A stretch of DNA of 64,000 nucleotides from Symbiodinium natans (taxonomy: Eukaryota > Sar > Dinophyceae > Suessiales > Symbiodiniaceae), in contig CAJNDS010002803.1 in NCBI GenBank assembly GCA_905221605.1, forward strand, positions 64,001-128,000, given 5' to 3'. Each line of letters starts with the position of its first letter. The stretch's first letter is position 1. Shown piece by piece: positions 11,695-36,072 of the stretch. The translations under genes were made by a program, and so were the position numbers. A model generated the notes under the pieces. That model was not told the origin of the DNA. It worked only from the letters and a program-made list of their open reading frames with translations, and made no database searches.

Positions 11695-12773
11695 GTCTCT
11701 TCTTAGTGGGGCTACAGGAAGAATAGGGAGGATGATGGGGGTTTCTAGGGGAGAAGGTGGTGTTTGGTAGGTGCAAGTGAAGAAGAGTTGGGGGGCGCCA
11801 TTTTCGGAGGCGGGTCTCCGCCTTCTTTGACATGCGATGCCGTGGCCCCAGCACACTGTTGCGCTGCGCTGCGCCACTCCGCCCAAACCCTAAACCTCTC
11901 CACCACTTCATGGGTGCAGGCCTGCCCATACGCAGAGGGTGAGCACGTCGAAGCATTGTGTCGTGGCCAGCTTTTGTCAGCTGGCACTTGCATCCAGCTG
12001 GTGTGCCTCAGCTGCGCAGTGGACGCTTCCGCAAAGCTCGTCATAGCTTTAGCCAGCACGAACCTCCGCGAGAAGCTGGACCCTAATTTAAAGCAACCCC
12101 ATTTGAAGCCCTTAACCCCCTTGATCCCTTTCTTTCACGAATTTGCCGCAGAACTGCCACCTACCCTTGATCCCTTTTTCTCAGGTCTTTGCCGCAGCAT
12201 TGCCACCTACGGGGCCCTTCTACGACGGCGAGGCCGACGTTGCTCTGCGGCGCGGGCGGCGGTGGCTTGCTAAGTACACTGAAGGGTGGCCATCTCCTCC
12301 TGACTGGCAACCTCCGTGCCACCTCTCTGCGCCTGGACCTCCAGCCCTCCGGCTGGGCAGATGCTGCAAGCTTCCATGATCCTTTCTCTCTTGGTATCAC
12401 AATGTGAGGCCAACATCTATATGTTACCATACATGTGTATATATACTTCCATTCTATTATCATATTAGGGTTTAGGGTTTAGGGTTTAGGGTTTGGGGTT
12501 TGGGGTTTGGGGTTTAGGGTTTGGGGTTTGGGGTTTAGGGTTTGGGGTTTAGGGTGCTGGCAGTCATCAAGTCCGGTTTCAAAAGGCTTTAGTGTTTAGG
12601 GTCTAGGGTTTAGGGTTTAGGGTTTAGGGTTTAGGGTTTACTAGGTTTCTGCATCAAAAAATCAGGTTCATAGGCGCTGCCTCCCGAGGTCGCTGACGCT
12701 CGAGGATGCAGACGTTCAGGTGGACCACGGTCTGCAGGTTCTTCAGGCCCAAAGATTTGTCTACACACATATT

Positions 12774-12828
<55 letters not shown>

Positions 12829-15800
12829 GACATATGCATATGTGTGTAATCATATGCATATTACATATGCACATTTTACGTTTATGTGTATGTTTCTTTA
12901 CACAATCAACAAATAACTATGTACATAAATAAACAGGGTATAGAAAAATAATATATTCTGTACTATGTTATATTGCTTTAAATCTTTGGATAGGAGAATG
13001 AAAACACTGAGAACCAGAAGGTTGTCCACCCTAGGACATAGGCGCGTTCAATTTTTTCGGCCATACCTACTTGGGGGTTCAGGGTACTTATAACTTATAA
13101 CCCCAACTATAACTTTACATAAAGCCCTAAGGCCGCTTAGTAAGTCATAGGTAGACTTATACTTGGCGATGTAGGTACCCATGAACCTCCAAGTAGGTGT
13201 GGGGCCAGATACCCTAAAGCCCAACCCCAAACCCCAAACCCTAAACCCTAAACCCCAAACCCTACACCTTAAACCCTACACCCTAAGCCCTAAACCCTAA
13301 ACCCTTGCGAAACGGGTGGGAAAAAACCCTAAACCCTAAACCCTACACCCTGCCAGCGAGGAGGCCCCCCCGCACCACGGCGGCGCCTTCGTGGCCAATC
13401 AGACGTTGTTGCTTCGGAGGTCTGCCTTGACGGCCCCCTGGCACACAACGTGCCCGTCCGTGGGTTTGGGGTTTTGGGGTTTAGGGTTTGGGGTTTGGGG
13501 TTTGGGGTCTGGGGTTTAGTTTATAGGGTCTTCATGAAGCAGGGTTATTACATACGACCCCCCAAAAGAGTTTGAGCTGGGGAGTCTGGAAAAATTAGCT
13601 ATCCCGAAAATGAAGGTTTCGTTGGGGCGTAAGCTAGAAGGTCTATTAATCTTGCCGCCTTGTGCCAGAGAATCCTGAAACCCGAAACCCTGAACCCGAA
13701 ACCCCCTCTATGAGCCCGCTGTGCAGTCCGTCAGATGCCAGTCACTGCTCGCGGCCCTTCAAACTGCTTTGTGGGTGACTTGTGTTGAGGAACTTAAACA
13801 AAACTACCACAATATGGGGTTTCGGGTCGTAGCATGGGTTGAAGGTAAACAATATGTTTTCCTTATTGTAGTATTTTGAGCTCCTGAACAAGAGCTTGTT
13901 TTAGTAGCGAATGTTGGAAAAAATTCGGATCTGCATTTCAAGAAGAAAAAAACCTAAACCCATCCAGCTAGAAATGCCTAATGTTGACAAACATCCCAAC
14001 TAGGGGGCCAATTCTTCTTCAAGGTTGCTCTGGGCCACATGTCATAGCCAGAGCCTGACCAGGCGGCCGAAATTAAAATAAGTCAGGGCTTAGGGTTTCG
14101 GATTCTGGGGATTGTGGTAGCACAGAGTATATGACGCCGACTTTGGTCACCAAGGAAGAGGGGAAGAGCGGGGGTTCGCGCGCAGGGCGCGCCTGTTTGC
14201 CGCAGGTTGCGAACACCAAAGCCGAATCCGGGGGCGCCTTCTACTGCCAGGATGTGACCCCTGGTCGGGGATGGTCATAGTTTCCATGCTTGCCGGGTTC
14301 AGGGCTCCTTGCTGAGTTTGCGCGTGTGGCCCTGCACCCGACAAACCTTCCCCTGGCAAAGTACCATAAAGCCCGAAATCCCCAGCTGGATGGGACTCAG
14401 GGTTGTTTCTTTGACACCTGACCAAAAAAGCTTCTAAGGAAGCTTCTGGAAGGCTCCAGCCTCTCGATTGTGAACAGCACTGCGGAGGGAGGCAGCGGCG
14501 GCGGCTTCTATGCGAGCGGCGCCGTCACCGTGGACTTGGGCTTGAAACTCTCCCTCTCCCTCTCCCTCTCTTCCTCTCTTCCTCTCTCCCTCTCTCCCTC
14601 TCTCCCTCTCCCTTTCCCGTTCCTGGTGCACTATACTGACACTTGTTCAAGACGTTTGAACAAGAAATGCTCACTCTGCCCCACGAGGACGCTTCCTCCA
14701 TCTGGGTCCGGCACACCAGTGCCTCAGCCCAGGGTGGTGGCTTTCACACGATGCAGGGCTTGCGGATGACATCCGCCGCGCTACACATTGCAGACAGTGC
14801 CGTAGGAGGCGCAGGTGCTGGCCGCAGTTCGGGTGGTGGAGGCTTTTATTGTGGTGGCGGGCTGGACCTGGTTAACTCCAGCCTCCACATCCATGATGCC
14901 ACGGCTCAGCCGCAGGGCTTCGGTGGGGCCTTCTTTCTTTCCATGCTGTACCCAAACGGCCCGCCCCTGGCCCGCCTCGCCCGCTCCAACGTCACGATAC
15001 AGAACTGCAGAGCCGGCCTCCGTGCAGGTGGCTTTGCAATGCTGGACTCGACAGAGCTTCTGGTTGTGGATTCCAAGGTAAGAATTTCGAACGTTTCTGC
15101 CCCCGAAGGCAGTGGGGGATTCGAAGCTGGGTACCTGCGGCTTCTTGGCTCAGAGCTGCAAGTGCAGCATGCGAGGACGGAGAAGTTGGGGGGTGGCTTT
15201 CTCGCCTGGAACTTTCTTGCCAACAACTCGAGGTTGACTTTGTCCTACACGTCGGCGGCGTCGGCAGGAGGCTTCAGTGCACAACACAGTTTCCAGCTGA
15301 TCGGGTCCAGCCTCGACATCGTGAGGGCCGATGCTTTCGGAGGTGGCTGCGCCGGCTTTGAGGCCCTGTGCCCCATCGAGATCAAGGAGTCGACGGTCCG
15401 CGTGAGCAGTGGCGAGGCAACAGGGGGCGGTGGTGGCTTTTGCGCAGGGGCAGTGTGGGTCAGCGGTTCCCACCTGTCAATCTCGGACTCCGTGGCTATG
15501 GGTCATGCTGGTGGCATGCAAGCACGTGGTCCCTTGCACTTACAAAACTCCAGCCTCGACATCCGACGATGCAGGAGTGGGAAGGACGGCGGGGGCGTGT
15601 GGGTCGGAGGGGACATGCTGGTCGGGGGTGGGTCATTGGTCTCGGTGTGGGACGCTGAGTCTTCAGGCCTGGGCGGCGGCCTCATGGTTTCGAAGTCTCT
15701 GAAGGTGAAGGACCGGTCAGAAATCCACATGGACAATGTCTCAGCCGGTCAAGGGGGAGGCATCCACGCCTACAAAAACATCAGCGCCGGCGGAGGGTCC

Positions 15801-18800
15801 TCTCTGGCCATATCCGGTGGCACAGCCCAGTCGGGACACGGCGGTGGGTTTGTTGCTGAGGGTGCCCTGCTCGTTGCCAGCTCCAGTGTCAGCATAGACG
15901 GCACGGAAGCGGCGGCTACCGGAGGAGGATTCTACGTCGGCTCAGCTCGCATTAGCGACGGCTCCGTACTGGTTGTTGCTGACAGCACAGCAAGCGAAAC
16001 AGGTGGGGGTTTCCGCATCGGTGGCAGCAGAGTGGCTGGCAGCCTGGAGGTGTGGGAGTCGAACCTGACGGTTGCCGGGAGCGCCGCCGGCGATGGCGGG
16101 GGCTTCCACGCGGGCAACGTGTCGCTCCGGCATGCGCAGGTGAACGTGCAAGGGAGGGCCGGTGGCCGTGGCGGCGGCTTCTTGACGAGAGGCTTGGTGG
16201 TCCAAGAGTCCGAGTTGACGGTGGCCGGTGAAGCCGGAGAGGGCGAGGGTGGCGAGGGTGGGGGCTTCGTGTCCGAGGGCACAGAGCTGCGGGCGTCCAG
16301 GGTGCTGGTGGAGGGCACTGCCCGGCGCGGGGGCGGCTTCCGCTGCGGGTCCCTGATGCTGCAGGCGACGGTGCTGGAGGTGCAGCGCGCCGCGGCGCGC
16401 AGCGGGAGTGCCGGGTATGCGGGTGCGGTGCGGGCCGAGAACTCCCGCCTGCGGCTGCAGGGACTGCAGGGCCTGGAGGGCCTGCCGGGCGGCAGCGCCC
16501 TCGCGGCCGACTGCTTCGAGCTCACCCACTCCACGCTGCTTTGCGAGGCCGCCACAGAGACGGGCTTGTTCCTGCAGAACTCGATGTGCTCCAGCGCCTG
16601 CGGCCAGACCTTCAGCATCGATGCCGAGTCCGGCATCAACGCCAGCGGCGTGGTGTCGGCCCTGCTCTCCATCGACACGTGCGAGAACGAGTCCGTCCAG
16701 CTCGCCGGCATCGACTTCCGCACCCAGCACGCAGCAGTGGCCGAGGTCCCGTCCTCTGAGGTTTTCCTGGAGAACGTGACGGTGGAGTACACTCGGCCCA
16801 TCCAAGACTCTGCGGTGATTCTTGCCACCCCGAGCTTTCATGCCGAGTCCGTGGCCGTGGCGTGCCCGGGATGCGCCCGGGGCGTGACCTTCAGCGCCGA
16901 CCAGGATGGCCTCCACGCCGTGAGCCGCGGGCCCCTGAGCTGTGCGCCTCGGGCCACCCTGGCGTCTGGGTCCACGGCGCGCTGTGGCTGTGACGACCAC
17001 CAGGTCCCCGACGAAGGCTTTGGGGAACTCGTGGGCTTGGAGCAGACGTTGAGCTACTGCACCTTCTGCCCACGCCAGTCCGAGTATGAGGGCGGTGGCT
17101 GCCGCAAGTGCCCCGTGTACAAGGCTTCGGTGGGGGTGGGGAGGGGGGCTTGGCTTGTGGCAAGATGAGAGGTTGTGATGCGACGTCTCATGATGTCTCA
17201 TGTTGCGCTCTGCAGGGCCATTGTTTTATACAGTAATGCACTGTCACGTGAGCGCGGGGACGGCCAACAGTTGTAAAGCCAGGCCTGGTCGGAGGGCGCG
17301 CTGGATCGCTGCGGGTTTTGGCCCAAGGCGGCCGAGGTCCGCGCGCCGCTGCTGGTGGCGGCCACGCTCTTCGTGCTCTTGGCCTTCGGGGTCTTCGAGG
17401 TCTTCTGGACGCCCCTTTGGGTGGTGGACGCTGTGACCTCGAAGGGGAAGCTGGTCCTCACAGTGCAGGGCCCGATCGTCCATCTGCCCACATTCCTGGC
17501 GAGGCAAGTGCACCGGAGCCTGTCCTACACCGTCGAGGACACGGAGCTCTTCTGGCTGGATGCCGGCAAGCCCGTGGGGAAGAAGCTGAATCCCGTCAAG
17601 CTTTGCGGAGTCGGCCGGAACCTGCAGCTGGAGCCGGAGCCACCCTTTGACTGCGCCACCAGCAGGGGCACGCTCACAGCCACGCGCTACTGGCGCCCGC
17701 TCTTCTGCTTCTGGCTAGTGCTCTTCGTCGTGATCCTGCTGCCAACAGCCGTGGCCGTGGCCATCATGTCAAGAAACGGAGTTCGGCACGTGCTCCTGAC
17801 GGCCTTCTATGCCGTGCTGCCCTTGAGCCTGGGCGCTGTGGCGCTTCACGGCCCCGTGGCCTGGATGCTTGGGAAGCACTACGCCAAGACCCCCCTTCAG
17901 GCAGCCTGTCAGGAGTACCTCCCGAAAGTGGCCCACGTGCCCAACCCAGGCCCGCGGAGCGACGGAATATGGGCTTGTTTGCAGGGGTTCCGGTTGCGTG
18001 AGGCTGGCAGCTTCTTCTGCAGCAGGGTTGCAATGTGTTAATGCGTGTTAGAATATGTGAATTTAAAGTCATGCAATAGTCATTGCTTCTCCGGCCCAGC
18101 TTGGTCGTGGCATGCGGACTGCACGCTCAGAGAGTCCCCAGACCCGTTCCTTCGGATTCCCCGGTCGTAGAGGCCCGGATGCCGGCCACCCGAAGAACCA
18201 GGGCCTCTTGGCAAACACGCTCGCGGAGCTCTGGGAGCACTTCCAGCGTATCATTTTGGAGCGAAACATGCATTTTGTGGTCGCGAACATCGTCCGACCG
18301 CTGACGATCAGGAAGCAAGTGTCCTTTGTGAACCTCTGGGGTGGCAGGCCGGTTGACTACTTTGTTAGCCACAGCTGGGGCACCAGCTTCCAGCACTTTG
18401 TGAAGTGCATCCGTCGCCATGCCGACTTCGTCGGTGCACCCAATGACGCCTATTGGATCTGCTCCTTTGCCAACAACCAGTGGGACATCGCGTCAGAGTT
18501 GGGCACCAGCGTCATGGACAGCGCCTTCGCCCGCGTCCTCCAGGCAGGCGTCAAGGGGGTCGTCATGGTGCTGGACCACGAGGTCCAGCCCCTCACTCGT
18601 ACCTTTCCTGCACTGAGAGCCCGAACCCACCACACTGGGAAGGAACCCCAAACCCCAAACCCAAACCCCACTCTCGGGTTACTTGGCCCTGGACTTGCAT
18701 CCTTGGCATGGCAGGCTGGGGGTGGAGGGGGGAAGGGGGACTTTTGGAGGGTCAAGGGTAGGCTTTGGATTGTGGGTACGCCATTGCTTGTATGTTGCTA

Positions 18801-20474
18801 GCTTGGGTGCTTCTTGTGGATGGTTCGGTTGTGATTGACTTACCCTGAGGCCTGTCCAAAGCAGTCCAACCTTTGAATCCGAACTTTGGCCATTGTTACG
18901 CCCGACCTTTTCCCCGTATACGCTTGCGACACGGGTGGGAAACAACCCCAAAGCCCCAAAGCCCCAAAGCCCCAAAGCCCCAAAGCCCCAAAAACCCAAA
19001 AAAGGCCCAAACCCCATGCCCCCCAAAGCCCTAAACAAAAACAAGCCAAAAGGACTCCCCAAGCTCGGCTCGCCGAAGGCGTATGGTGTCTCTTCGAGTT
19101 CCTGCTGTCGAGCAACCTTCAGCTGGACCTGGTCTTTGCTACGGACCTCGGGGTCCTCGGGGAGCAGGGCCCCGTGGCTTCACTGCTGCGCTCTCTCTCC
19201 CTCTCCCCCCCTCTCTCTCCCTCTCTCCCTCTCTCCCTCTCTCCCTCTCTCCCTCTCTCCCTCTCTCCCTCTCTCCCTCTCTCCCTCTCTCTCTCTCTCT
19301 CTATTGTATGTATATACATACATACATACATATATATGTATTGTTTTTTCCTTTATGTTGGGGTGGGGTGGGGTGCTAGGGTTCGGGTTTGCGGTTTAGG
19401 GTTTGGTTTCCCGAAGCGCCCGGCAGTCTCATAGGCCTGGATGCAAAAGGATTTTGTTCGGTGCTTTTGTTCCCGGTGCTCAGGTGCTTCGCCTGACACG
19501 GCCTTGCAAATCGGCCGGAAGTTGAAGACGCTCCAAGTGGCGAACTGCTACTTGCTTCTTGAGAGCGCACATGGAAGTTTCGGGTTGAGGGCTTAGGGCT
19601 TAGGGTTTAGGGTTCAGGGTTTGGGGTTTAGGGTTCAGGGTTTAGGGATTTGGAGCCTGGAGGCTACTAATTAGCGCTTGGGTTGAGAGTGGGGGTTGAG
19701 GCTATTGCTGAGGCAACGGTCCATCAGGTTTGGTTTCTTGGTATGCCTGCTACCCTACATCCAGGCTCCTGCAGGCAAGACACCCGGCAGTGGCTGTCCG
19801 GGATGCAGGATTTGGAGTTTGTGTGTTTTCGGGTATTGCTATTGCTACTGTTGCTGTTGCGATTAGTATAGTATTCTTGTTGCTGTGATTGTTTTCTTCT
19901 TCGTATTGTTCTCATTATTACTGTTATTGTTGATGGTTCATTTTCTTGCATTGATGTTTTAACGACTATTCTGCTTCTTCGTCTTCTTCTTATTTTTTTC
20001 ATATTTAGTTCCTTATTTATTTGTTTATATTATGATTATGAATATTATGTATATTTTTATACACCATTATTATTGTTATAAATAATAATTCTGTTATTCT
20101 TAGTGTTTTTTATCGTTACTACTATTACTATTATGATTCTTGTCGTTATTGTATCATATTTTTGGGGTGGTGCAGGTTTGAGGCTTTGGGGGAGTTGGAG
20201 TTCGAATCACAACCTCTCCCAGAACGTGTCGAATGTTCCATCACTAGCATCCCAGTGATGCAGATGACCGCAAGAGCCCTCTCAATAGCAGAAGCTGGGG
20301 ACAGGTCTTGCTTCCAGTGAGGAGGACAAGCGCAAGATCTTCAACTACATTGTCTCTTCCCTCGGAAGTCTCGAGAACATGGACAGTCAGATCAGGCAGC
20401 GGATGAGCACTATCCTGTCCCAAAATCTCCAGAATCTCGAGAGTGCTACCCTGGCATTGCTTGGCAGAATGTGA
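11605..20474 (+). CDS. Gene 1: predicted three-pass membrane receptor with GGGF-repeat ectodomain and TIR-like cytoplasmic domain
   Basis: Multi-exon gene. Exons that close in phase are 14206-14263, 14453-14529, 14688-17123, 17283-17949, 18173-18598, 19079-19189, 19484-19546 and 20305-20474 (TGA). Less certain 5' exons are 11605-11694 (signal peptide), about 12250-12370 and 13361-13440. Donors are GT, GT, GC, GC, GT, GC, GC; every acceptor is AG|G. The order is signal peptide, about 25 short GGGF-type repeats, Cys-rich stalk, three membrane segments, TIR-like domain, helical tail. Predicted topology is N outside, C inside. No such fusion is known to me by name. Ligand and function are unknown; a sensor role is inferred from architecture only. 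The paralogue follows at 21056-34588, with only about 580 bp between stop and next start. Confidence 0.8.
12250..12370 (+). CDS. Gene 1 repeat-module exon (approximate ends)
   Basis: It encodes TLKGGHLLLTGNLRATSLRL followed by DLQPS. The paralogue has TLKGGDLLLSGQLVIASLRL followed by DLQ at about 22180-22265. Conservation between the tandem copies is the main evidence. Just upstream, 12122-12213 holds a roughly 45-bp tandem duplication (TTTGCCGCAG..TGCCACCTAC). Confidence 0.55.
12467..12640. repeat. TTTAGGG-type telomere-like array, interrupted
   Basis: About 20 heptamers of GGGTTTA/GGGGTTT, broken at 12553-12595 by unrelated sequence. It lies downstream of the exon at about 12250-12370, in an intron of gene 1. 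It is an interstitial array, since coding exons flank both sides. Confidence 0.9.
12774..12830. repeat. (CA)n(TA)n dinucleotide tract
   Basis: About 16 CA units run directly into about 11 TA units inside a gene 1 intron, followed by AT-rich sequence to 13000. It is a microsatellite with no coding content. Confidence 0.9.
13210..13350. repeat. CCCTAAA-type telomere-like array, degenerate
   Basis: Repeats of CCCTAAA/CCCCAAA/CCCTACA, broken at 13304-13326, lie immediately before the exon at 13361. TTTAGGG-type repeats follow that exon at 13463-13530. The switch of strand across the exon is described in the findings. Confidence 0.85.
13361..13440 (+). CDS. Gene 1 repeat-module exon
   Basis: After GCGAG|G the frame reads EAPPHHGGAFVANQTLLLRR followed by SALTAPW. 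Its paralogous exon at 22459-22587 encodes GGVFNTTGNVTLHRSNLTAP. It sits between CCCTAAA-type repeats upstream (13210-13350) and TTTAGGG-type repeats downstream (13463-13530), the pattern seen around exons elsewhere in the window. The exact donor was not resolved. Confidence 0.6.
14206..14529 (+). CDS. Gene 1 exons 14206-14263 and 14453-14529
   Basis: The first exon reads VANTKAESGGAFYCQDVTPG and ends in phase 1 at a GT donor (GTCGGG). The second begins AG|GCTCC, giving SSLSIVNSTAEGGSGGGF and YASGAVT, and ends in phase 0 at GT. The split Gly codon (G|GC) restores DVTPG-SSLSIVN. The DVTP end is shared with gene 2 exons at 26051-26113 and 28826-28893. Confidence 0.7.
14547..14625. repeat. CTCTCC/CTCTTC tract in a gene 1 intron
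   Basis: A pyrimidine tract fills most of the 158-bp intron 14530-14687 and could act as an extended polypyrimidine tract. A similar tract (19187-19305) occupies the intron after 19189. Confidence 0.85.
14688..17123 (+). CDS. Gene 1 large exon: GGGF-repeat ectodomain and Cys-rich stalk
   Basis: An 812-codon exon, phase 0 at both ends. The first about 600 residues are repeats of roughly 25 residues with a pattern close to GGGF-x(2)-G-x(2)-x-[VL]-x(3)-S-x-[LV]-x-[VI]-x(3)-A. Examples are GGGFHTMQGL, GGGFYCGGGL, GGGFCAGAVW and GGGFHAGNVS. Regular Gly/Asn/Ser turns with alternating hydrophobics resemble beta-helix repeats such as those of bacterial polymorphic outer-membrane proteins; that structural reading is inference. 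Several NxS/NxT sites fit glycosylation. From about residue 615 the repeats give way to Cys-containing sequence: STLLCEAA, SMCSSACGQTF, VACPGCARG, ARCGCDDHQ, CTFCPRQSEYEGGGC and RKCPVYK. The exon ends AAG|GCTTCG (GC donor). Confidence 0.85.
17283..17949 (+). CDS. Gene 1 transmembrane exon
   Basis: Begins GCCAG|GCC, joining CPVYK to AWSEGALDRCGFWPK. Three hydrophobic spans are visible: LLVAATLFVLLAFGVFEVF, then LFCFWLVLFVVILLPTAVAV, then VLLTAFYAVLPLSLGAVALH. With an extracellular N-terminus this puts the downstream TIR-like domain in the cytoplasm. The loop between spans 1 and 2 (about 85 residues, VTSKGKLVLTVQGP...) is well conserved in the paralogue. The exon ends in phase 1 at CCAG|GCCCGC. 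The equivalent gene 2 exon has exactly the same length (667 nt). Confidence 0.85.
18173..18598 (+). CDS. Gene 1 TIR-like domain, main exon
   Basis: It encodes GLLANTLAELWEHFQ, VDYFVSHSWGTSFQHFVK, YWICSFANNQWDIASELG and KGVVMVLDHEVQPLT, ending in phase 1 at ACTC|GTACCT. The next exon supplies R-VWCLFEFLL. A (Y/F)FVSHSW strand start and a closing LTR-WCxxE helix are typical of TIR-like folds in protists and plants. In TIR NADases the catalytic Glu lies in this WCxxE-like position, so an enzymatic role is conceivable but unproven. The gene 2 exon has the same length (426 nt). Confidence 0.75.
19079..20474 (+). CDS. Gene 1 C-terminal exons 19079-19189, 19484-19546, 20305-20474
   Basis: Exon 1 gives VWCLFEFLLSSNLQLDLVFA and ends CTGC|GCTCTC. 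Exon 2 gives ALQIGRKLKTLQVAN and ends AACT|GCTACT. Exon 3 begins ACAG|GTCTTG, restoring NCLASSEEDKRKIFNYI, and ends in LESATLALLGRM-TGA. All phases close. The first two introns contain a CTCTCC tract and TTTAGGG-type repeats and have no counterpart in the paralogue, where the same region is one uninterrupted exon. The extreme C-terminus differs between the paralogues. Confidence 0.75.
19187..19305. repeat. CCCTCTCT tract in a gene 1 intron
   Basis: About 15 units of CCCTCTCT fill the start of the intron 19190-19483, directly after the GC donor. A short (CATA)n stretch follows, and TTTAGGG-like motifs occur near 19377-19407. This intron is absent from the paralogue. Confidence 0.9.
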
Positions 20475-21055
20475 TGCCTGCATGCACTAGGGGCGATTGT
20501 GCAGTCTCTGCACGTTTTAGGTTTTAAGTCGTGTCTTCCAACTTTTCCTTCAACAGACAGAGCGACAGAGCGACGTCGACGCTAAAGGGTTCGTGGGCAG
20601 CCGATTCCAATGAGCTACCTGACAGACCACAGCCATGCTTGTCACCCTGTCGACAGTCGCCTGGCTGATCCGTCTGAGCAGATTAAATTCATCCTAGAGG
20701 GGATGGGTTCAGGCCGTGTGCACACAAGTTGTACAAGCCACAGCCAAGCCTGACCTCCTGCCTCCGACCTGCATCCGACGCCACCCTCGGATCTGGCATG
20801 CGCAGGTTGCGAGAAGCAGGATGCCAGTGCAAACCGCTCGGACTTCGCGCGCGCTGAGCGAAGAGGCTCTGCGGTCTGCGGGTTTGGCGCCCCAGCTCGG
20901 AGCACAAGCCGGGAAGTTGGCCTCATCCCTCGCAGCATTTGGCACCCGAGAGCCTGGGAGTGCGCGGGAATGGGCACTAAGATTCCACCGGATTTGATCT
21001 TCCTAGGAAGAAGAACTAAGTAGAGCCTTCAAAGGCGCTTCGCGCAGCCCGAACC
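20475..21055. other. Spacer between the tandem receptor genes
   Basis: There is no conserved exon here. It runs from the gene 1 stop to the candidate gene 2 start codon and must hold the gene 1 3' end and the gene 2 5' end. No poly-A signal or promoter motif is recognisable. Such motifs are poorly defined in dinoflagellates, where mRNAs receive a trans-spliced leader. Confidence 0.4.
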
Positions 21056-34588
<13,533 letters not shown>

Positions 34589-34627
34589 GCCCTGAGCTCC
34601 TGCGCAGCCGTGTGGCTTTCCGACTTG

Positions 34628-34730
34628 GGGGTTTCCGAGAATAGGGGGTGCCCTTTTTGGGGGTCCCTCTTGAGGGGATTCTCTTCTGTTTGGGGTAGAA
34701 GAGGGGGTACCCCTATTTTGGGAAATGCCC
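34628..34730. repeat. Fold-back (MITE-like) element
   Basis: The left terminus is GGGTTTCCGAGAATAGGGGG. The right terminus, reverse-complemented, is GGGCATTTCCCAAAATAGGGG. The core has GGGTCCCTCTTGAGGGGATT. It lies 40 bp after the gene 2 stop codon. Same family as 716-816 and 43653-43748. Confidence 0.6.
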
Positions 34731-34739
34731 ACTTCGCCT

Positions 34740-36072
34740 CAGAGAATACCAGTTTTGTTCCGTTTTCCTACCGCCCTCGCAGGGCTGCAGCTTTTAATTC
34801 TGTTTTAAGCTTGCCTCCTTCTTCCGGAGGGGCGCTCCTGGCCTCCCTCTCACGCAGCCCGCCACAAGCTGCTGGCTCGCAGACCGCCATAAGCGCTGGC
34901 ATAGCAAGATTATGCAAGATTGCCACCAAGAGCATCGAAATGTCCCATGTGTGGCTACAAAACAGGTTTAGATATCATCTAGTGATTGCAACGCAAGAAT
35001 GCGGAGTTACGCTCATGTCCACGCCAAGCGACAGTAGAGGGCTGGAGGGCTTGCAGATGCAACGGTTGCTCCGCTTCAGGTTTCTTATGTTTTCCGACAC
35101 TTAACCACTGAAAGAACTGAGAGGGATCTCGAGTTGTCGATTCGCAGCATTTTTGCGGCTTCAGGAGAGACCACGACATGGACAATAATCTGAGAAGTGA
35201 CGTGAAACAGGACATCAGAGAACCCACGTTTGGAGACCCGAGAAAGTTCGAATGACCCTGCGGATGTCCCTTTGACGAGCCAGAGCAATATGCGGCCGCA
35301 GTCTGTCCCCGTGCCGAATAACAAGAAGGCTGGCCAGGCGGATTGGGGTTTGGCTCGTCGAAGTTTTTTTTTGGGGGGTACCGGGAAGATACACCTGGAC
35401 GCCATTTTCACATTATTTTCACCATGGCACTAGCACACGCTTGACGTCACAAGGGCCAGGGCTGTTGTGCATGCAAGTGTTCATCTAGCAGAGGCAGGCG
35501 CGCGTTTTGACATTCCAGTTGCTAGAATTGATTATAATGGTGTGGGGGGCAGGCGGACACGTTCTACGCCCGTGCAACCGTAATCTCATAAACAACCTCG
35601 GGCAGCTGGACCTTTGCATGCCGCAAAATTGAGGCGCAGCGCAACCGGCCCCACTCCGTAGCAGGCGGCCGCGGACGGAAGCATCGGCACCAAGCAGGAT
35701 GGAACCCGAAGAACTTCCGAACCTTGCAACCCTGAACCCGAAACCCTTATCATCCCTGATTCGCTGCATAGAAGTGCTTCTGTGTTCAAAGCCAATTTCA
35801 AGTGTCGCAAACTTCCACAACAGAATTCCAAGAAAGACTGCCATCTCCCGGTTTTGTTTGGACGTAGGGCGAGACCTTGTTGGATTCGGTTGTTGTTGCA
35901 TTGGACGGCGTGCGCAAAACCTGTGGTGTGCGGATGTCGGGCAGATCTTCCAGACCTGTTGAACCTTCTTGACACATTCCGTTTGGGATGTCCCCCCTTA
36001 TACTAATAGGGGGTACCACAATCCCTATTTAAGGACTCTTAGTATAAGTGGGAACGTCCCAACATTCCGCAG
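34740..36072. other. Spacer with no recognised gene
   Basis: It contains open frames on both strands without recognisable motifs. A - strand frame at 35085-35411 is one, with DVLFHVTSQIIVHVVV vaguely like an RT helix, but I do not call it. A fold-back-like stretch (CCTTATACTAATAGGGGGTA) lies at 35994-36060 just before the next gene. Confidence 0.35.

Noticed and set aside
14688-17123. A bacterial polymorphic outer-membrane protein or autotransporter gene
   Set aside because: The repeats look similar, but the exon is spliced in phase to membrane and TIR-like exons with GC-AG introns, so it is a eukaryotic gene.
35085-35411. Possible RT helix on the - strand (DVLFHVTSQIIVHVVV)
   Set aside because: The match is too short and lacks any catalytic motif.
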